From contig NZ_FCOI02000023.1 in NCBI RefSeq assembly GCF_001544795.2, positions 1 to 64,000 of the forward strand: DNA of 64,000 nt, read 5' to 3'. Origin of the DNA: Caballeronia temeraria. Its GTDB lineage: Bacteria > Pseudomonadota > Gammaproteobacteria > Burkholderiales > Burkholderiaceae. The notes below the pieces were generated by a model. That model ran no database searches. It was not told the origin of the DNA and worked only from the letters and a program-made list of their open reading frames with translations. Positions 8,278 through 16,810 of the stretch are shown one piece after another. Numbering within the stretch: position 1 is the stretch's first letter; each line of letters begins with the position of its first letter. Made by a program: the position numbers and the translations under genes.

Positions 8278-8574
8278 ATGAAGAAACGATCGATTATTTC
8301 AGCGCTGGCCGTCGCGCTCGCCGGCTGCGCCACGGGCGCTTCGCAGCAAGGCGCGACGAACCTGAGCGCGGCGCAATGCCGCGATCTCACCGCGCTGAGG
8401 AACCACGCGCCCATGACGCGCGAGCGCAACCTGAGCGAGCTGGCGGCGCTGGAGCGAGCGGGCTACGATCCGTCGAAGTTCTACGACCCGTACTATCCCG
8501 ATGACCTGCACGCGGCGCAGCGTCAGGTGGATCGCTGGTATCAGGCGGAATGCACGGAAGCGCGGATGAATTGA
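8278..8574 (+). CDS. DUF4148-like lipoprotein
   Basis: A 98-residue protein with a short lipoprotein signal: basic MKKR, hydrophobic stretch, then the lipobox LAGC with Cys at about residue 17. The mature part has ELAALERAGYDPSKF followed by an AAQRQVDR helix, the pattern of the DUF4148 family that is common and often multi-copy in Burkholderia relatives. AAAGGAACG precedes the ATG. Probably attached to a membrane in the envelope; function unknown. It lies directly ahead of the FKBP gene, which has its own likely promoter. Confidence 0.7.
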   Translation: MKKRSIISALAVALAGCATGASQQGATNLSAAQCRDLTALRNHAPMTRERNLSELAALERAGYDPSKFYDPYYPDDLHAAQRQVDRWYQAECTEARMN

Positions 8575-8597
8575 GGCAAAAGGCCTGCCGATATAAT
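8571..8597 (+). promoter_or_regulatory. candidate sigma-70 promoter for the FKBP gene
   Basis: A perfect -10 hexamer TATAAT sits at 8592-8597, with TTGAGG at 8571-8576 as a possible -35 at a short 15-base spacing. It overlaps the stop of the lipoprotein gene and lies about 27 bases before the FKBP start. Confidence 0.4.
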
Positions 8598-8624
8598 GAA
8601 CCTTCCGTTCAACGAGGTAACCGC

Positions 8625-9023
8625 ATGAAATCAGTCATCGCTTTGCTCGCCGCGTCAACCATCGCATCGACCGCGTTCGCCGCCAACCCCACCGAGAAGC
8701 TGCCGTCGGGTGTCGTCGTCGAGCACATCAAACAAGGCACCGGCGCGCAGCCCAGCGCCGACGACACGGTGAGCGTCAACTATCGCGGCACGCTCGCCAA
8801 CGGCACCGAATTCGACAGCTCCAGCAAGCACGGCGGCCCCGCGACCTTCCCGCTCAACCGCGTGATTCCGTGCTGGACGCAAGGCGTGCAGAAGATCAAG
8901 GTCGGCGGCAAAGCGAAGCTGACCTGCCCGGCCGCGACCGCCTATGGCGACCGTGGCGTGGGCGCGATCCCGCCGAATAGCGATCTGACGTTCGAAGTCG
9001 AACTGCTCGACATCAAGAAGTAA
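8625..9023 (+). CDS. periplasmic FKBP-type peptidyl-prolyl cis-trans isomerase
   Basis: A 132-residue protein: Sec signal peptide ending in TAFA-ANP at about residue 20, then a single FKBP domain. Family residues are visible: VSVNYRGTLANGTEFDSS, FPLNRVIPCWTQGVQ, AYGDRGVGAIPPNSDLTFEVELL. It catalyses cis-trans isomerisation of prolyl bonds, probably of exported proteins. Two Cys (in IPCW and LTCP) replace more usual residues and could form a disulphide. The gene is convergent with the acetyltransferase ending at 9057. Confidence 0.88.
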   Translation: MKSVIALLAASTIASTAFAANPTEKLPSGVVVEHIKQGTGAQPSADDTVSVNYRGTLANGTEFDSSSKHGGPATFPLNRVIPCWTQGVQKIKVGGKAKLTCPAATAYGDRGVGAIPPNSDLTFEVELLDIKK

Positions 9024-9056
9024 GCAAGTTCCGCGCAGTTGCGGGCGATGCGCCGT

Positions 9057-9770
9057 TCAGGCGGCCTCGTCCCGCAATTGCGCAAGCGATGCACGCTGCT
9101 TTCCGTTCGCATCGAAGTTATCGTCGGCGAGCCAGCGTTCGAACGCGCGCCGGATGCGCGGCCAGTCTTTATCGATGATCGCGTACCACGCCGTATCGCG
9201 ATTACGCCCCTTGTAGACGATCGCCTGCCTGAAAATGCCTTCGAACTCGAAGCCGAGCCGAAGCGCGGTCTTGCGCGACGGCGCGTTCAGGCTGTCGCAC
9301 TTCCATTCGTAGCGCCGGTAGCCCAGATCGTCGAACACATAGCGCATCAGCAGATATTGCGCTTCCGTCGAGATGCGCGTCTGCTTGAGCAAGGGCGAGA
9401 ATGTGACGCTGCCCATTTCGATGACGCCATGCACAGGCTCGATGCGCATCAGCGCGAGCGTGCCGACCGCCTTGCCGCTCGCGGAATCGATGACCGTGTA
9501 GTGCAGCGGATCGGCGGACGCCGCAGCCTTCGTCAGATAGTCGCGAAAGGTCTCGAAGTCCGTGAACGGGCCGACGAACAGATACGTCCAGTCGCGGCCG
9601 TCCGGCGCCTGACCATAGGCTTCGAAGAGATCGGCGGCGTGGCGATCCACGTCGACCGGCTCGATGCGGCAATGCCTGCCCTCGATGCCGATGCGCGCGG
9701 GCCGCTCGCGCGCCTGCCAGTCCGTCACCGCTTCGCCGATGTTCTGCTGATACTCGTTGGTTCTCGTCAT
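9057..9770 (-). CDS. GNAT-family N-acetyltransferase (RimJ/RimL type)
   Basis: A 237-residue acetyltransferase of the RimJ/RimL subgroup. After an N-terminal strand (RIEPVDVDRHAADLFEAY) it shows GTLALMRIEP, GVIEMGSVTFSP and the helix RRYEWKCDSLNAPSRKTALR, the usual C-terminal region where Asn and Ser contact acetyl-CoA. The region before FEGIFRQAIVYKGRNRDT is typical of the subfamily. Transfers acetyl to an amino group of a protein or small molecule. A weak upstream extension is possible but has no better start. No operon partners. Confidence 0.8.
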   Translation of the reverse strand: MTRTNEYQQNIGEAVTDWQARERPARIGIEGRHCRIEPVDVDRHAADLFEAYGQAPDGRDWTYLFVGPFTDFETFRDYLTKAAASADPLHYTVIDSASGKAVGTLALMRIEPVHGVIEMGSVTFSPLLKQTRISTEAQYLLMRYVFDDLGYRRYEWKCDSLNAPSRKTALRLGFEFEGIFRQAIVYKGRNRDTAWYAIIDKDWPRIRRAFERWLADDNFDANGKQRASLAQLRDEAA

Positions 9771-9841
9771 GCGTGAAGGCGCTCCGGTTGCGTGAAAGGG
9801 ACTTTCGCAGTCTAAAAGCTCGGCCATCGAAAATCGAGCGA

Positions 9842-9857
9842 TTCTGAAAATTCAGAA
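9842..9857. promoter_or_regulatory. candidate upstream activating site for the DctD-like regulator
   Basis: TTCTGAA-AA-TTCAGAA is an inverted repeat with perfect 7-bp arms, centred about 90-100 bases upstream of the -24/-12 element at 9938. That is the normal position for a sigma-54 enhancer-binding protein such as DctD/NtrC. The matching regulator gene is at 13378-14748. Confidence 0.6.
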
Positions 9858-9900
9858 CGGCGCGCGGCCGGCAAATCATCGCCGATAAAAATCATCGTTA

Positions 9901-9913
9901 AATCAATGGCTTG
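9901..9913. promoter_or_regulatory. IHF-binding site
   Basis: AATCAATGGCTTG matches the IHF consensus WATCAANNNNTTR at every position. It lies between the palindrome at 9842 and the sigma-54 promoter at 9938, where IHF bending is expected to bring the activator to the polymerase. Confidence 0.65.
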
Positions 9914-9937
9914 ATGCGAGTCACCCGCACGTCTCGC

Positions 9938-9954
9938 TTGGCACGGGCCTTGCC
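9938..9954 (+). promoter_or_regulatory. sigma-54 (-24/-12) promoter of the symporter gene
   Basis: TTGGCACGGGCCTTGCC matches the sigma-54 consensus YTGGCACG-N4-TTGC, with GG at 9940-9941 and GC at 9952-9953 separated by exactly ten bases. It reads toward the symporter gene, giving a leader of about 210 bases to the GTG at 10176. The 9771-10175 gap contains no gene but this whole regulatory array. Confidence 0.75.
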
Positions 9955-10175
9955 TTGTCTATCCGCATAGCGCCACGGCGAACCTCGTCGCGGCTCAAAA
10001 AATGGAGACGATATCTTGTTCCTGCCGACGCCCGAGCGCCCGCCCCTGGTCCGATAACCGGACCCGCCCGCTTTCCCCCACGCATCCCGAATCATCCGCC
10101 CGGCGCGGCGATGAACACGCACGCCCGCCGGTTCGGACCGCAGCACACGCATCGCACAATCAGCAAGGAGACACC

Positions 10176-11537
10176 GTGCACATCACATCTCAAAGCGCGC
10201 CGCACGACGAAGCGCAGCAGCAGGCATCGACGAAGAAGGAACGCTTCTGGCCCGAAGGCTGGTGGAAGCTGATGGAAACGCGCATCGGCATCATTCCGCT
10301 GCCGGTGTACGCGCTGCTGCTCGTGCTGATCGCCGGATTCGCCGTGACGGGCAAGGTGCCGGGCGAAATCTCGATGGCGATCGCCGTGCTCGCCTTCTTC
10401 GGCTTCACGTGCGCCGAGATCGGCAAGCGCATGCCGCTCGTGCGCAACATCGGCGCGGCGGCGATTTTCGCGACCTTCATTCCGTCGGCGCTGACTTACT
10501 ATCATCTGCTGCCGAAGCCCATCCTGCATCTCACCACCGAGTTCACGAAGCAGACCAACTTCCTGTATCTCTTCATTGCGTCGATCATCGTCGGCAGCAT
10601 TCTGAGCATGGACCGGCGCGTGCTGATCCAGGGCTTCATCAAGATCTTCATTCCGCTCGCGACCGGGTCGATCGTCGCGGCGATCGTCGGCACGCTGGTC
10701 GGCACGGCGCTCGGGCTGGGCGCGCGTCATACGCTCTTGTATATCGTCGTGCCGATCATGGCGGGCGGCGTCGGCGAAGGCGCGATTCCGCTTTCCATCG
10801 GCTATTCGGAGATCATGCATCTGCCGCAGGGCGAGCTCTTCGCGCAGGTGTTGCCGCCGGTGATGCTCGGCAGCCTCACGGCGATCGTGCTCTCGGGCGT
10901 GCTCGACATGGTCGGCCGTCGCTATCCGCATCTGACGGGCAAGGGCCGTCTGCAAGTGGGCGAGCAGGACGAAATGGACCCGGTGAAGGAAGAGATCACC
11001 GGACATATCGACGTCACGCATATCGCGGCGGCGGGCATCACGGCGATCACGCTGTATCTGCTCGGCCTCGCGTGCCGCGATTTATTCGGCCTGCCCGCGC
11101 CGGTCGCGATGCTGTTCCTCGCGGTGCTCGTGAAGCTCGCGCGGGCGGTGTCGCCGCAGCTTCAGGAAGGCGCGTTCGTCGTCTACAAGTTCTTCTCGAC
11201 GGCGGTGACGTATCCGCTGCTGTTCGCGATCGGCGTCGCGATGACGCCGTGGGACAAGCTGATGGCCGCGTTCACGCTGGCGAACATCGTGACGATCGTC
11301 GTGACCGTCGCGACGCTGATGGGCACGGGCTTCGTGGTCGGCCGGCTGCTGAAGATGTACCCTATCGACACCGCGATCGTGAATGCCTGCCACAGCGGCC
11401 AGGGCGGCACCGGCGACGTGGCCATCCTGACGGCCGCCAACCGCATGACGCTGATGCCCTTCGCGCAGATCGCGACGCGCATCGGCGGTGCAATCGTCGT
11501 CACGCTGACTTTGTTGATCCTGGCGCATTTCGGATGA
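10176..11537 (+). CDS. 2-hydroxycarboxylate symporter (CitS/MaeN family)
   Basis: A 453-residue membrane protein with about eleven helices. The two reentrant-loop motifs of the 2HCT family are clear: AGGVGEGAIPLSIGY in the first half and GQGGTGDVAILTAA in the second. These proteins import malate, citrate or similar hydroxy-dicarboxylates with Na+ or H+. The GTG start is favoured by AAGGAG six bases upstream; the next ATG would remove the N-terminal tail. The sigma-54 promoter lies upstream and the sensor kinase starts six bases downstream, so transport and sensing form one unit, as in dctA/dctBD systems. Confidence 0.9.
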   Translation: MHITSQSAPHDEAQQQASTKKERFWPEGWWKLMETRIGIIPLPVYALLLVLIAGFAVTGKVPGEISMAIAVLAFFGFTCAEIGKRMPLVRNIGAAAIFATFIPSALTYYHLLPKPILHLTTEFTKQTNFLYLFIASIIVGSILSMDRRVLIQGFIKIFIPLATGSIVAAIVGTLVGTALGLGARHTLLYIVVPIMAGGVGEGAIPLSIGYSEIMHLPQGELFAQVLPPVMLGSLTAIVLSGVLDMVGRRYPHLTGKGRLQVGEQDEMDPVKEEITGHIDVTHIAAAGITAITLYLLGLACRDLFGLPAPVAMLFLAVLVKLARAVSPQLQEGAFVVYKFFSTAVTYPLLFAIGVAMTPWDKLMAAFTLANIVTIVVTVATLMGTGFVVGRLLKMYPIDTAIVNACHSGQGGTGDVAILTAANRMTLMPFAQIATRIGGAIVVTLTLLILAHFG

Positions 11538-11543
11538 TCGAGT

Positions 11544-13385
11544 ATGACGATGTTGGGCGTTCCCCTGTGGGCAGTAGCGGCAAGCGCGGTGCTCTATCTC
11601 GCCGCGGCCGCAGCCGCCGTGGAAGTGGCCTGGCATCGCGGACTCGACGCACTGACCGAAGCGGGCGCGCATAGGCTCGATCTCTACGCCGCGAGCCTCA
11701 GGAGCGAACTCGGCCGCTATGAACTGCTTCCCGCAATCGCAGCGCGCCAGGACAGCATCAAGACGCTGCTCGCCGCGCCGCCGGACGCGCGGCGCGCGCT
11801 TCTTCCCGCCGTCGATGACTATTTGCAAGCGGTCAACCGCGACGCGGGCAGCGTTGCGGTGGATGTCATCGACCTGAATGGCGATGTGATCGCCGCGAGC
11901 AACTGGAATCAGGCGGTGAGCTTCGTCGGCACGAACGTCGCGTATCGTCCGTATTTCACCGATTCGCTGTCCGCCGGCAATGGCCGCTTCTTCGGCATCG
12001 GCACGAACACGGGCGAGCCGGGCCTCTACTTCGCGAGCGCCGTGCGCGACGGGCAGAAAGTGCTCGGCGCGACGGCCGTCAAGATTCGCGTCGATCCGCT
12101 GGAGTCCGCGTGGCGCGTGCCGAACGAAGCGGCGATGGTCGTCGATGGCAACGGCGTCGTCGTGATCTCGACCGTGCCCGCGTGGAAATTCACCGCGCTT
12201 GCGCCGATCGCCCCGCAGAAGCAGCAGCAAATCCAGGCATCGCGCCAGTACGCGGGCCGCAAGGTCGATAACCTCGGCTACGCGCGGCTCGGCGACTGGC
12301 GCAACGGCGCGTGGTTCGCGCGTCTGCCCGACTGGTCGCATCCCGGCCGCGAACGGCGCTATCTCGTGATGTCGCGCAGCGCGCCGCAAGCGGGCGACGC
12401 GATCATGGTCGCGCTCGATCTCTCCACGGCGCGGCGTCAGCAGCAACTCGCGTTTGCGTTCGTGACGGGCGTGTTCCTGATCGCGGCGTTCTACGGTCTT
12501 TACGCCGTGCAGCGGCGCCGCGTGATCGTGGAGCGTCTCAAGGCGCAGGACGCCTTGCAGCGCGCGAACGACCGTCTCGAAGCAACCGTGCAGCAGCGTA
12601 CCGCGGCGTTGCAGCAGGAAATCGACGAACGCGTGCTCACCGAGCACAAATTGCGCGATTCGCAGCAGCAACTCGTGCATGCGGGCAAGCTCGCGGTGCT
12701 CGGGCAAATGGCCGCGGGCCTCACGCACGAAATCAATCAGCCGCTCGTCGCCATCCGTACGCTGTGCGACAACGCGCGCACGTTCTTCGAGCGCGGCCAA
12801 AGCGCGCAGGCGCTCGCCAACCTGGCGCGCGTGGGCAAGCTCGTCGAAAATATGGCGCTGCTCACGGCGGAGCTGAAGGCCTTCGCGAGAAAGCCCGAGG
12901 CGAGCACGGTCCCGGTCTCGCTCGCCGATGCGCTGGCGCATGCGCGGCTCATCTACGATTCGCGTATCCGCGACGAAAGCGTGCAGCTCGATATCGACAT
13001 CGCGCCTGATACGTTGGTTGCAGCCGAACCCGGTCGCTTGCAGCAAGTGATCGTCAACCTGCTCGGCAATGCGCTCGATGCGCTCACAGGGCGCGAAGCA
13101 CCGCGCATTCGAATGGGCGCAAAACGTTCCGACGACGCCGCGCGCGTGACGTTCTTCATCGCGGACAACGGTCCCGGCATCGATCCACACGTGCTCGCGC
13201 ATCTGTTCGAGCCGTTCGTGACGACCAAGCCGCGCGGACATGGACTCGGCCTCGGGCTCGCGATCACTTCACGCATCGTCGAGGGTTTCGGTGCGCGCAT
13301 CGCGGCTGTCAATCTCGGAGGCGGTGGCGCACAATTCACCATCGAATTCGTAGCGGCAAACGGCGGGAGCATCGACAGTGAATAA
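11544..13385 (+). CDS. DctB-like sensor histidine kinase
   Basis: A 613-residue membrane kinase. A transmembrane helix at about residues 8-28 is followed by a double-PAS/Cache periplasmic domain (YRPYFTDSL, FFGIGTNTGEPGLYFA are typical of DctB). A second helix near 308-328 leads into a coiled coil and the kinase core: HEINQPL phosphoacceptor near 395, N-box LLGNALDAL, G boxes DNGPGID and GLGLGLAI. It probably senses an extracellular dicarboxylate or hydroxycarboxylate. It follows the symporter by six bases and overlaps the response-regulator start, so all three are translated together. Confidence 0.9.
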   Translation: MTMLGVPLWAVAASAVLYLAAAAAAVEVAWHRGLDALTEAGAHRLDLYAASLRSELGRYELLPAIAARQDSIKTLLAAPPDARRALLPAVDDYLQAVNRDAGSVAVDVIDLNGDVIAASNWNQAVSFVGTNVAYRPYFTDSLSAGNGRFFGIGTNTGEPGLYFASAVRDGQKVLGATAVKIRVDPLESAWRVPNEAAMVVDGNGVVVISTVPAWKFTALAPIAPQKQQQIQASRQYAGRKVDNLGYARLGDWRNGAWFARLPDWSHPGRERRYLVMSRSAPQAGDAIMVALDLSTARRQQQLAFAFVTGVFLIAAFYGLYAVQRRRVIVERLKAQDALQRANDRLEATVQQRTAALQQEIDERVLTEHKLRDSQQQLVHAGKLAVLGQMAAGLTHEINQPLVAIRTLCDNARTFFERGQSAQALANLARVGKLVENMALLTAELKAFARKPEASTVPVSLADALAHARLIYDSRIRDESVQLDIDIAPDTLVAAEPGRLQQVIVNLLGNALDALTGREAPRIRMGAKRSDDAARVTFFIADNGPGIDPHVLAHLFEPFVTTKPRGHGLGLGLAITSRIVEGFGARIAAVNLGGGGAQFTIEFVAANGGSIDSE

Positions 13386-14748
13386 AAGCATGAACGACGA
13401 CATCCGCGTGGTGATCGTCGAGGACGACGAGGATGTGCGCCTCGGCGTCGAACAGGCCGTGGCGCTCGCGGGCTTTCCAGTGGAATCGCACGCGACGGCC
13501 GCCGCCGCGCTCGCCGCCGCCGTGCCGGGCGCGCCCGTCGTGTTCGTCTCCGATCTGCGCATGCCGGGCATCGACGGCATGCAGTTGCTCGAACGCGTGA
13601 TCGCCATCGACGCGCAGATTCCCGTGGTCCTCATCAGCGGCCACGCCGACATTTCCACGGCCGTCGGCGCGATGCGCGTGGGCGCCTACGATTTCATCGA
13701 GAAGCCGTTCTCGTCGGAGCACATTGCGGGGCGCGTCGCGCGGGCGGTCGAGAAGCGCCGGCTCACGCTGGAAGTCCAGGACCTGCGCGCGGCGCTGCAA
13801 AGCGGACGCGGCATCGAGGCGCTCGTGCTCGGCAAGTCGCCGGCCATCGCCGATGTCCGCAAAAAGATTCTGCGGCTCGCGGATACGTCCGTGTCCGTGC
13901 TCATCACGGGCGAGACGGGTACCGGCAAGGAACTGATCGCGCGGGCGCTGCACGATTACGGGCGCCGGCGCGAGCATCACTTCGTCGCGCTCAATTGCGG
14001 CGGCCTGCCGGAGCAGCTTTTCGAGAGCGAGCTCTTCGGCCACGAAGCCGGCGCATTCACCGGGGCGACGAAAAACCGCATCGGCAAGATCGAATGGAGC
14101 GATGGCGGCACGCTCTTTCTCGACGAGATCGAAACCATGCCGGTCGCGCTGCAGATCAAGCTGTTGCGCGTGCTGCAGGAGCGGCGCGTGGAACGGCTCG
14201 GCACCAATGAATCGATTGCGGTCGATTGCCGTGTCGTCGCGGCATCGAAGGCCGATCTCGCGTTGCTATCGAATGAAGGACGCTTTCGCGCCGACTTGCT
14301 GTATCGGCTGAATGTTGCGCTGATCGACCTGCCGCCGCTGCGCGAGCGACGTGAAGACGTGCCGCTGCTCTTCGAGCATTTCGTGCTCGCGGCGGCGCAG
14401 CGCTTCGGCACCGATGCGCCGACGGTCACGGCCGCGCAAGTCTCCGAACTGACCGCGCATCAGTGGCCGGGCAATGTGCGCGAATTGCAGAACGTTGCCG
14501 ATCGCTTCGTGCTCGGTCTCGCCGGCGATCAACTGATCCCGTCCGCCGACCGGCCGCGCGGCAATGTTCCGCTCAGCGAGCAACTTGCTCATATCGAGCG
14601 TGTTCTGATCGAAGACATGCTGCGGCGTCACGACGGCAATGTCAGCGCGGCGAGCGAAGCGCTCGGCATGCCGCGCAAGACGCTGTATCACAAGCTGCGC
14701 CAGTTCAGGATTCCGGCGCGCGGAGACGATGAACGAACGGCCGATTGA
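13378..14748 (+). CDS. DctD-like sigma-54-dependent response regulator
   Basis: A 456-residue NtrC-family protein. Receiver domain with the phosphoacceptor Asp at about residue 59 (SDLRMPG) and Lys 109. The AAA+ domain has Walker A GETGTGKE near 178 and the sigma-54 contact loop GAFTGA at 225-230, and a Fis-type HTH lies at the C-terminus (NVSAASEALGMPRKTLYHKL). The GTG at 13378 overlaps the kinase stop and has GGGAG upstream; ATG at 13390 is an alternative. It should activate the -24/-12 promoter at 9938 from the palindrome at 9842. The SDR gene converges 12 bases downstream. Confidence 0.92.
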   Translation: MNKSMNDDIRVVIVEDDEDVRLGVEQAVALAGFPVESHATAAAALAAAVPGAPVVFVSDLRMPGIDGMQLLERVIAIDAQIPVVLISGHADISTAVGAMRVGAYDFIEKPFSSEHIAGRVARAVEKRRLTLEVQDLRAALQSGRGIEALVLGKSPAIADVRKKILRLADTSVSVLITGETGTGKELIARALHDYGRRREHHFVALNCGGLPEQLFESELFGHEAGAFTGATKNRIGKIEWSDGGTLFLDEIETMPVALQIKLLRVLQERRVERLGTNESIAVDCRVVAASKADLALLSNEGRFRADLLYRLNVALIDLPPLRERREDVPLLFEHFVLAAAQRFGTDAPTVTAAQVSELTAHQWPGNVRELQNVADRFVLGLAGDQLIPSADRPRGNVPLSEQLAHIERVLIEDMLRRHDGNVSAASEALGMPRKTLYHKLRQFRIPARGDDERTAD

Positions 14749-14760
14749 CGACCGCGCCTG

Positions 14761-15507
14761 TCAAAACGGACTGATTCCCGACATGCCGCCGTCGACGGCG
14801 ATATCCGCGCCGGTCATGTATCGCGATGCATCGCTTGCCAGAAAGAGGATGGCCGCCGCGATCTCGGCGGGTTCGGCGGGGCGCTTCATCGGAATCACTT
14901 TCGCCCATTCGAGCAGTTGCGCTTCCGTCATGCCGAGCGTGTCGAAGATAGGCGTGTTCGCGACGCCCGGCGAAATGCTATTGACCCGAATGCCCAGTTC
15001 GACGAATTCAGCGGCAAAGCTCTTTGCCAGCGAGACCACGGCCGCTTTCGATGCGCAATAGGCCGAGAAATTTTTCGTGCCCTGATTGGCCGCAAGCGAT
15101 GCAACGAGAACGATCGATGCAGGCCGCGAAAGCGACGGCAATGCTTCGCGCACCGTCGAATACACGCCGCCTACGTTGACGTTCATTACTTCGGAGAAGT
15201 GTTCCAGCGACGTTTCGCGCACCGGCGTTTGCCGGGAAATACCAGCATTGGCGACCACGACATTCACCTCGCGTTGAAAATGGTCGACGGCGGTCTTGTA
15301 GAGACGCTGCATATCGGTTGGACTCGCCGCATCCGCAACGACAGGCAGTGCATGTGCGCCGAGCTTCTGCGCGGCCTGGCGCAGCTTGTCCTCGTTACGC
15401 GCGCTGATGACCACGCGCGCGCCTTCAGCGACGAACCGTTGCGCTGTAGCGAAGCCGATGCCAGTGCTTGCGCCGGTCACCACGGCGAGCTTGTGTTCGA
15501 GCAGCAT
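14761..15507 (-). CDS. short-chain dehydrogenase/reductase
   Basis: A 248-residue classical SDR. The cofactor motif GASTGIG lies near residue 12, NAG near 88, the catalytic Ser in VLVASLA and Tyr/Lys in YCASK near 150. A C-terminal glycine-rich segment (VDGGMSG) is typical of the FabG-like group. Reduces or oxidises an alcohol/carbonyl pair with NAD(P). The ATG at 15507 lies four bases after the stop of the upstream cupin gene, so the two form an operon; the cupin may act on the same pathway intermediate. Confidence 0.88.
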   Translation of the reverse strand: MLLEHKLAVVTGASTGIGFATAQRFVAEGARVVISARNEDKLRQAAQKLGAHALPVVADAASPTDMQRLYKTAVDHFQREVNVVVANAGISRQTPVRETSLEHFSEVMNVNVGGVYSTVREALPSLSRPASIVLVASLAANQGTKNFSAYCASKAAVVSLAKSFAAEFVELGIRVNSISPGVANTPIFDTLGMTEAQLLEWAKVIPMKRPAEPAEIAAAILFLASDASRYMTGADIAVDGGMSGISPF

Positions 15508-15511
15508 CGTC

Positions 15512-15874
15512 TTATCCCCGCAGGTTGACGACCAAAGCGCGGCCGGATCGAATCGCGCGCGTCGTGTGTCCCGATCCCTGCAGATCACCGGCGATGAATA
15601 TCGCGCCTTGCGCGAAACGCCGCGTGACTTCTCCGCCTTTGACCGAGATTTCCAGTTCGCCTTCGAGCACGACGACATACTGCTTCGACGGCGGGTTATG
15701 CCGATCCATGAAGTAATCGGCATCGAATTCATGCATCAGCATGCTTTCGCAGGGCTGCGGCGGCGACAGCGACACGGAAACGCCATTGAACAACACGGCG
15801 CTGGCTTCGAACACGCGGAGGGTCCGGAATGCGGAGTGCCCATCGGCGTCGGTGTATAGCTCGGCGCAGTCCAT
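15512..15874 (-). CDS. cupin-domain protein
   Basis: A 120-residue single cupin. The conserved barrel is visible as YVVVLEGELEISVKGG followed by GAIFIAGDLQGSGHTT; the second motif keeps a His near the end but the first motif (DRHNPPSKQY) is only a partial match to the metal-binding GxHxH. It may therefore bind a small molecule rather than act as a dioxygenase. Start chosen at 15874, with ACGGAG seven bases upstream. Co-transcribed with the SDR gene. Confidence 0.75.
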   Translation of the reverse strand: MDCAELYTDADGHSAFRTLRVFEASAVLFNGVSVSLSPPQPCESMLMHEFDADYFMDRHNPPSKQYVVVLEGELEISVKGGEVTRRFAQGAIFIAGDLQGSGHTTRAIRSGRALVVNLRG

Positions 15875-16195
15875 GATTTCTCCGTCAGTTGCCGCCGCTC
15901 GTCTTTTCCCAGACGAATTCAGGCGATAAACGAGGTCATTGCAACACTCGACTGTAGACGACGAAGTGACAGAAGGCCAAGCAAGGTGCAGCGTCGGCCG
16001 GTGGCTTATGATCCTCGGCTCTCTCTCAGGTTCTGACTGGCCGGATAACGGTAATCCGACGCTGCGGCCGCAGAATACAGTGGAACCGGTACCATGTCGC
16101 ATCCATTTTTGGCATAACCTTATTACGCCTTGTGCTTTGCCTTGGACGAGATCGGAAAAAGATACCGTCTTTCGAAACATATACCGCCAGTCGAT
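15875..16195. other. 321-base gap without a supported gene
   Basis: Between the cupin start and the RlpA-like stop on the - strand. A short + frame runs through it but has an atypical composition, no ribosome-binding site and no recognisable domain. It presumably holds the cupin/SDR promoter; I see no clear hexamers or strong repeats. Confidence 0.5.
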
Positions 16196-16663
16196 TTAAT
16201 TCGTTTTACTAACATTTGCATCAGACTGAGGAATCTCGATCGGCTTCACCTCGACAGGCGCCGTGCCCTCCTTCCTGATGCCAAGTTTGTCCGCCGTTTT
16301 GGGCGATACATCGACGATCCGATCCTTCACATACGGACCACGATCCTTGATTTCGACCACCTCGCTTTTGCCATTGTCGAGGTTCGTGACCTGCGCCTTG
16401 GTGCCGAGCGGAAGTGTCTTGCTCGCCGCGGCGTTGGATTGCGGATTCATGTGCGTGCCGTCCGCCATCTTTTTCTTGTAGAACTTCCGGCCGTAGTACG
16501 AAGCCTCGCCCTTGCGCGGCTTGCCGGACCGGTCAAGCCCGCTTTGATGAGCGGAATTCGTTTTCACGTGGCGATGATGCGTCGACGCCGTCTCGTGCGC
16601 GGGATATGCCGTGCTCAGACAGCACGACAGGATCGCGCATACGCATGCCCTCAGCCGCTTCAT
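16196..16663 (-). CDS. RlpA-like double-psi beta-barrel protein
   Basis: A 155-residue exported protein. The signal peptide spans about residues 1-21 (ILSCCLSTAYPA). The RlpA domain follows: GEASYYGRKFYKKKMADGT, then TLPLGTKAQVTNLDNGKS, then KDRGPYVKDRIVDVSPKTA, which contains the conserved Asp. RlpA proteins are periplasmic or outer-membrane lytic transglycosylase-like enzymes acting on naked glycan. There is no SPOR domain and no clear lipobox Cys at the cleavage site (two Cys lie within the hydrophobic core), so it is a minimal family member. GAGGAG precedes the start. Confidence 0.8.
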   Translation of the reverse strand: MKRLRACVCAILSCCLSTAYPAHETASTHHRHVKTNSAHQSGLDRSGKPRKGEASYYGRKFYKKKMADGTHMNPQSNAAASKTLPLGTKAQVTNLDNGKSEVVEIKDRGPYVKDRIVDVSPKTADKLGIRKEGTAPVEVKPIEIPQSDANVSKTN

Positions 16664-16746
16664 GTTCCGCTCCTCTCGATTGGGACATCCCGGGAAGCTT
16701 CTGACTAGCACGGTTCAGGCCGTTTCCTTCTGTTCAATACGTAGCT

Positions 16747-16776
16747 TTACACACGCGCGATGACAGCTTGTATAGT
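16747..16776 (+). promoter_or_regulatory. candidate promoter of the YSC84-like lipoprotein gene
   Basis: TTACAC at 16747 and TATAGT at 16771 are separated by 18 bases; the ATG is 35 bases beyond the -10 element. Plausible sigma-70 spacing, hexamer matches moderate. Confidence 0.4.
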
Positions 16777-16810
16777 TCGAAGGCCCACGAACCATCGACC
16801 AGGGAAGCGT

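Noticed and set aside
15939..16199. 86-codon + frame in the 15875-16195 gap
   Set aside because: No ribosome-binding site, atypical residues (many Trp, Cys and Pro), no known family.
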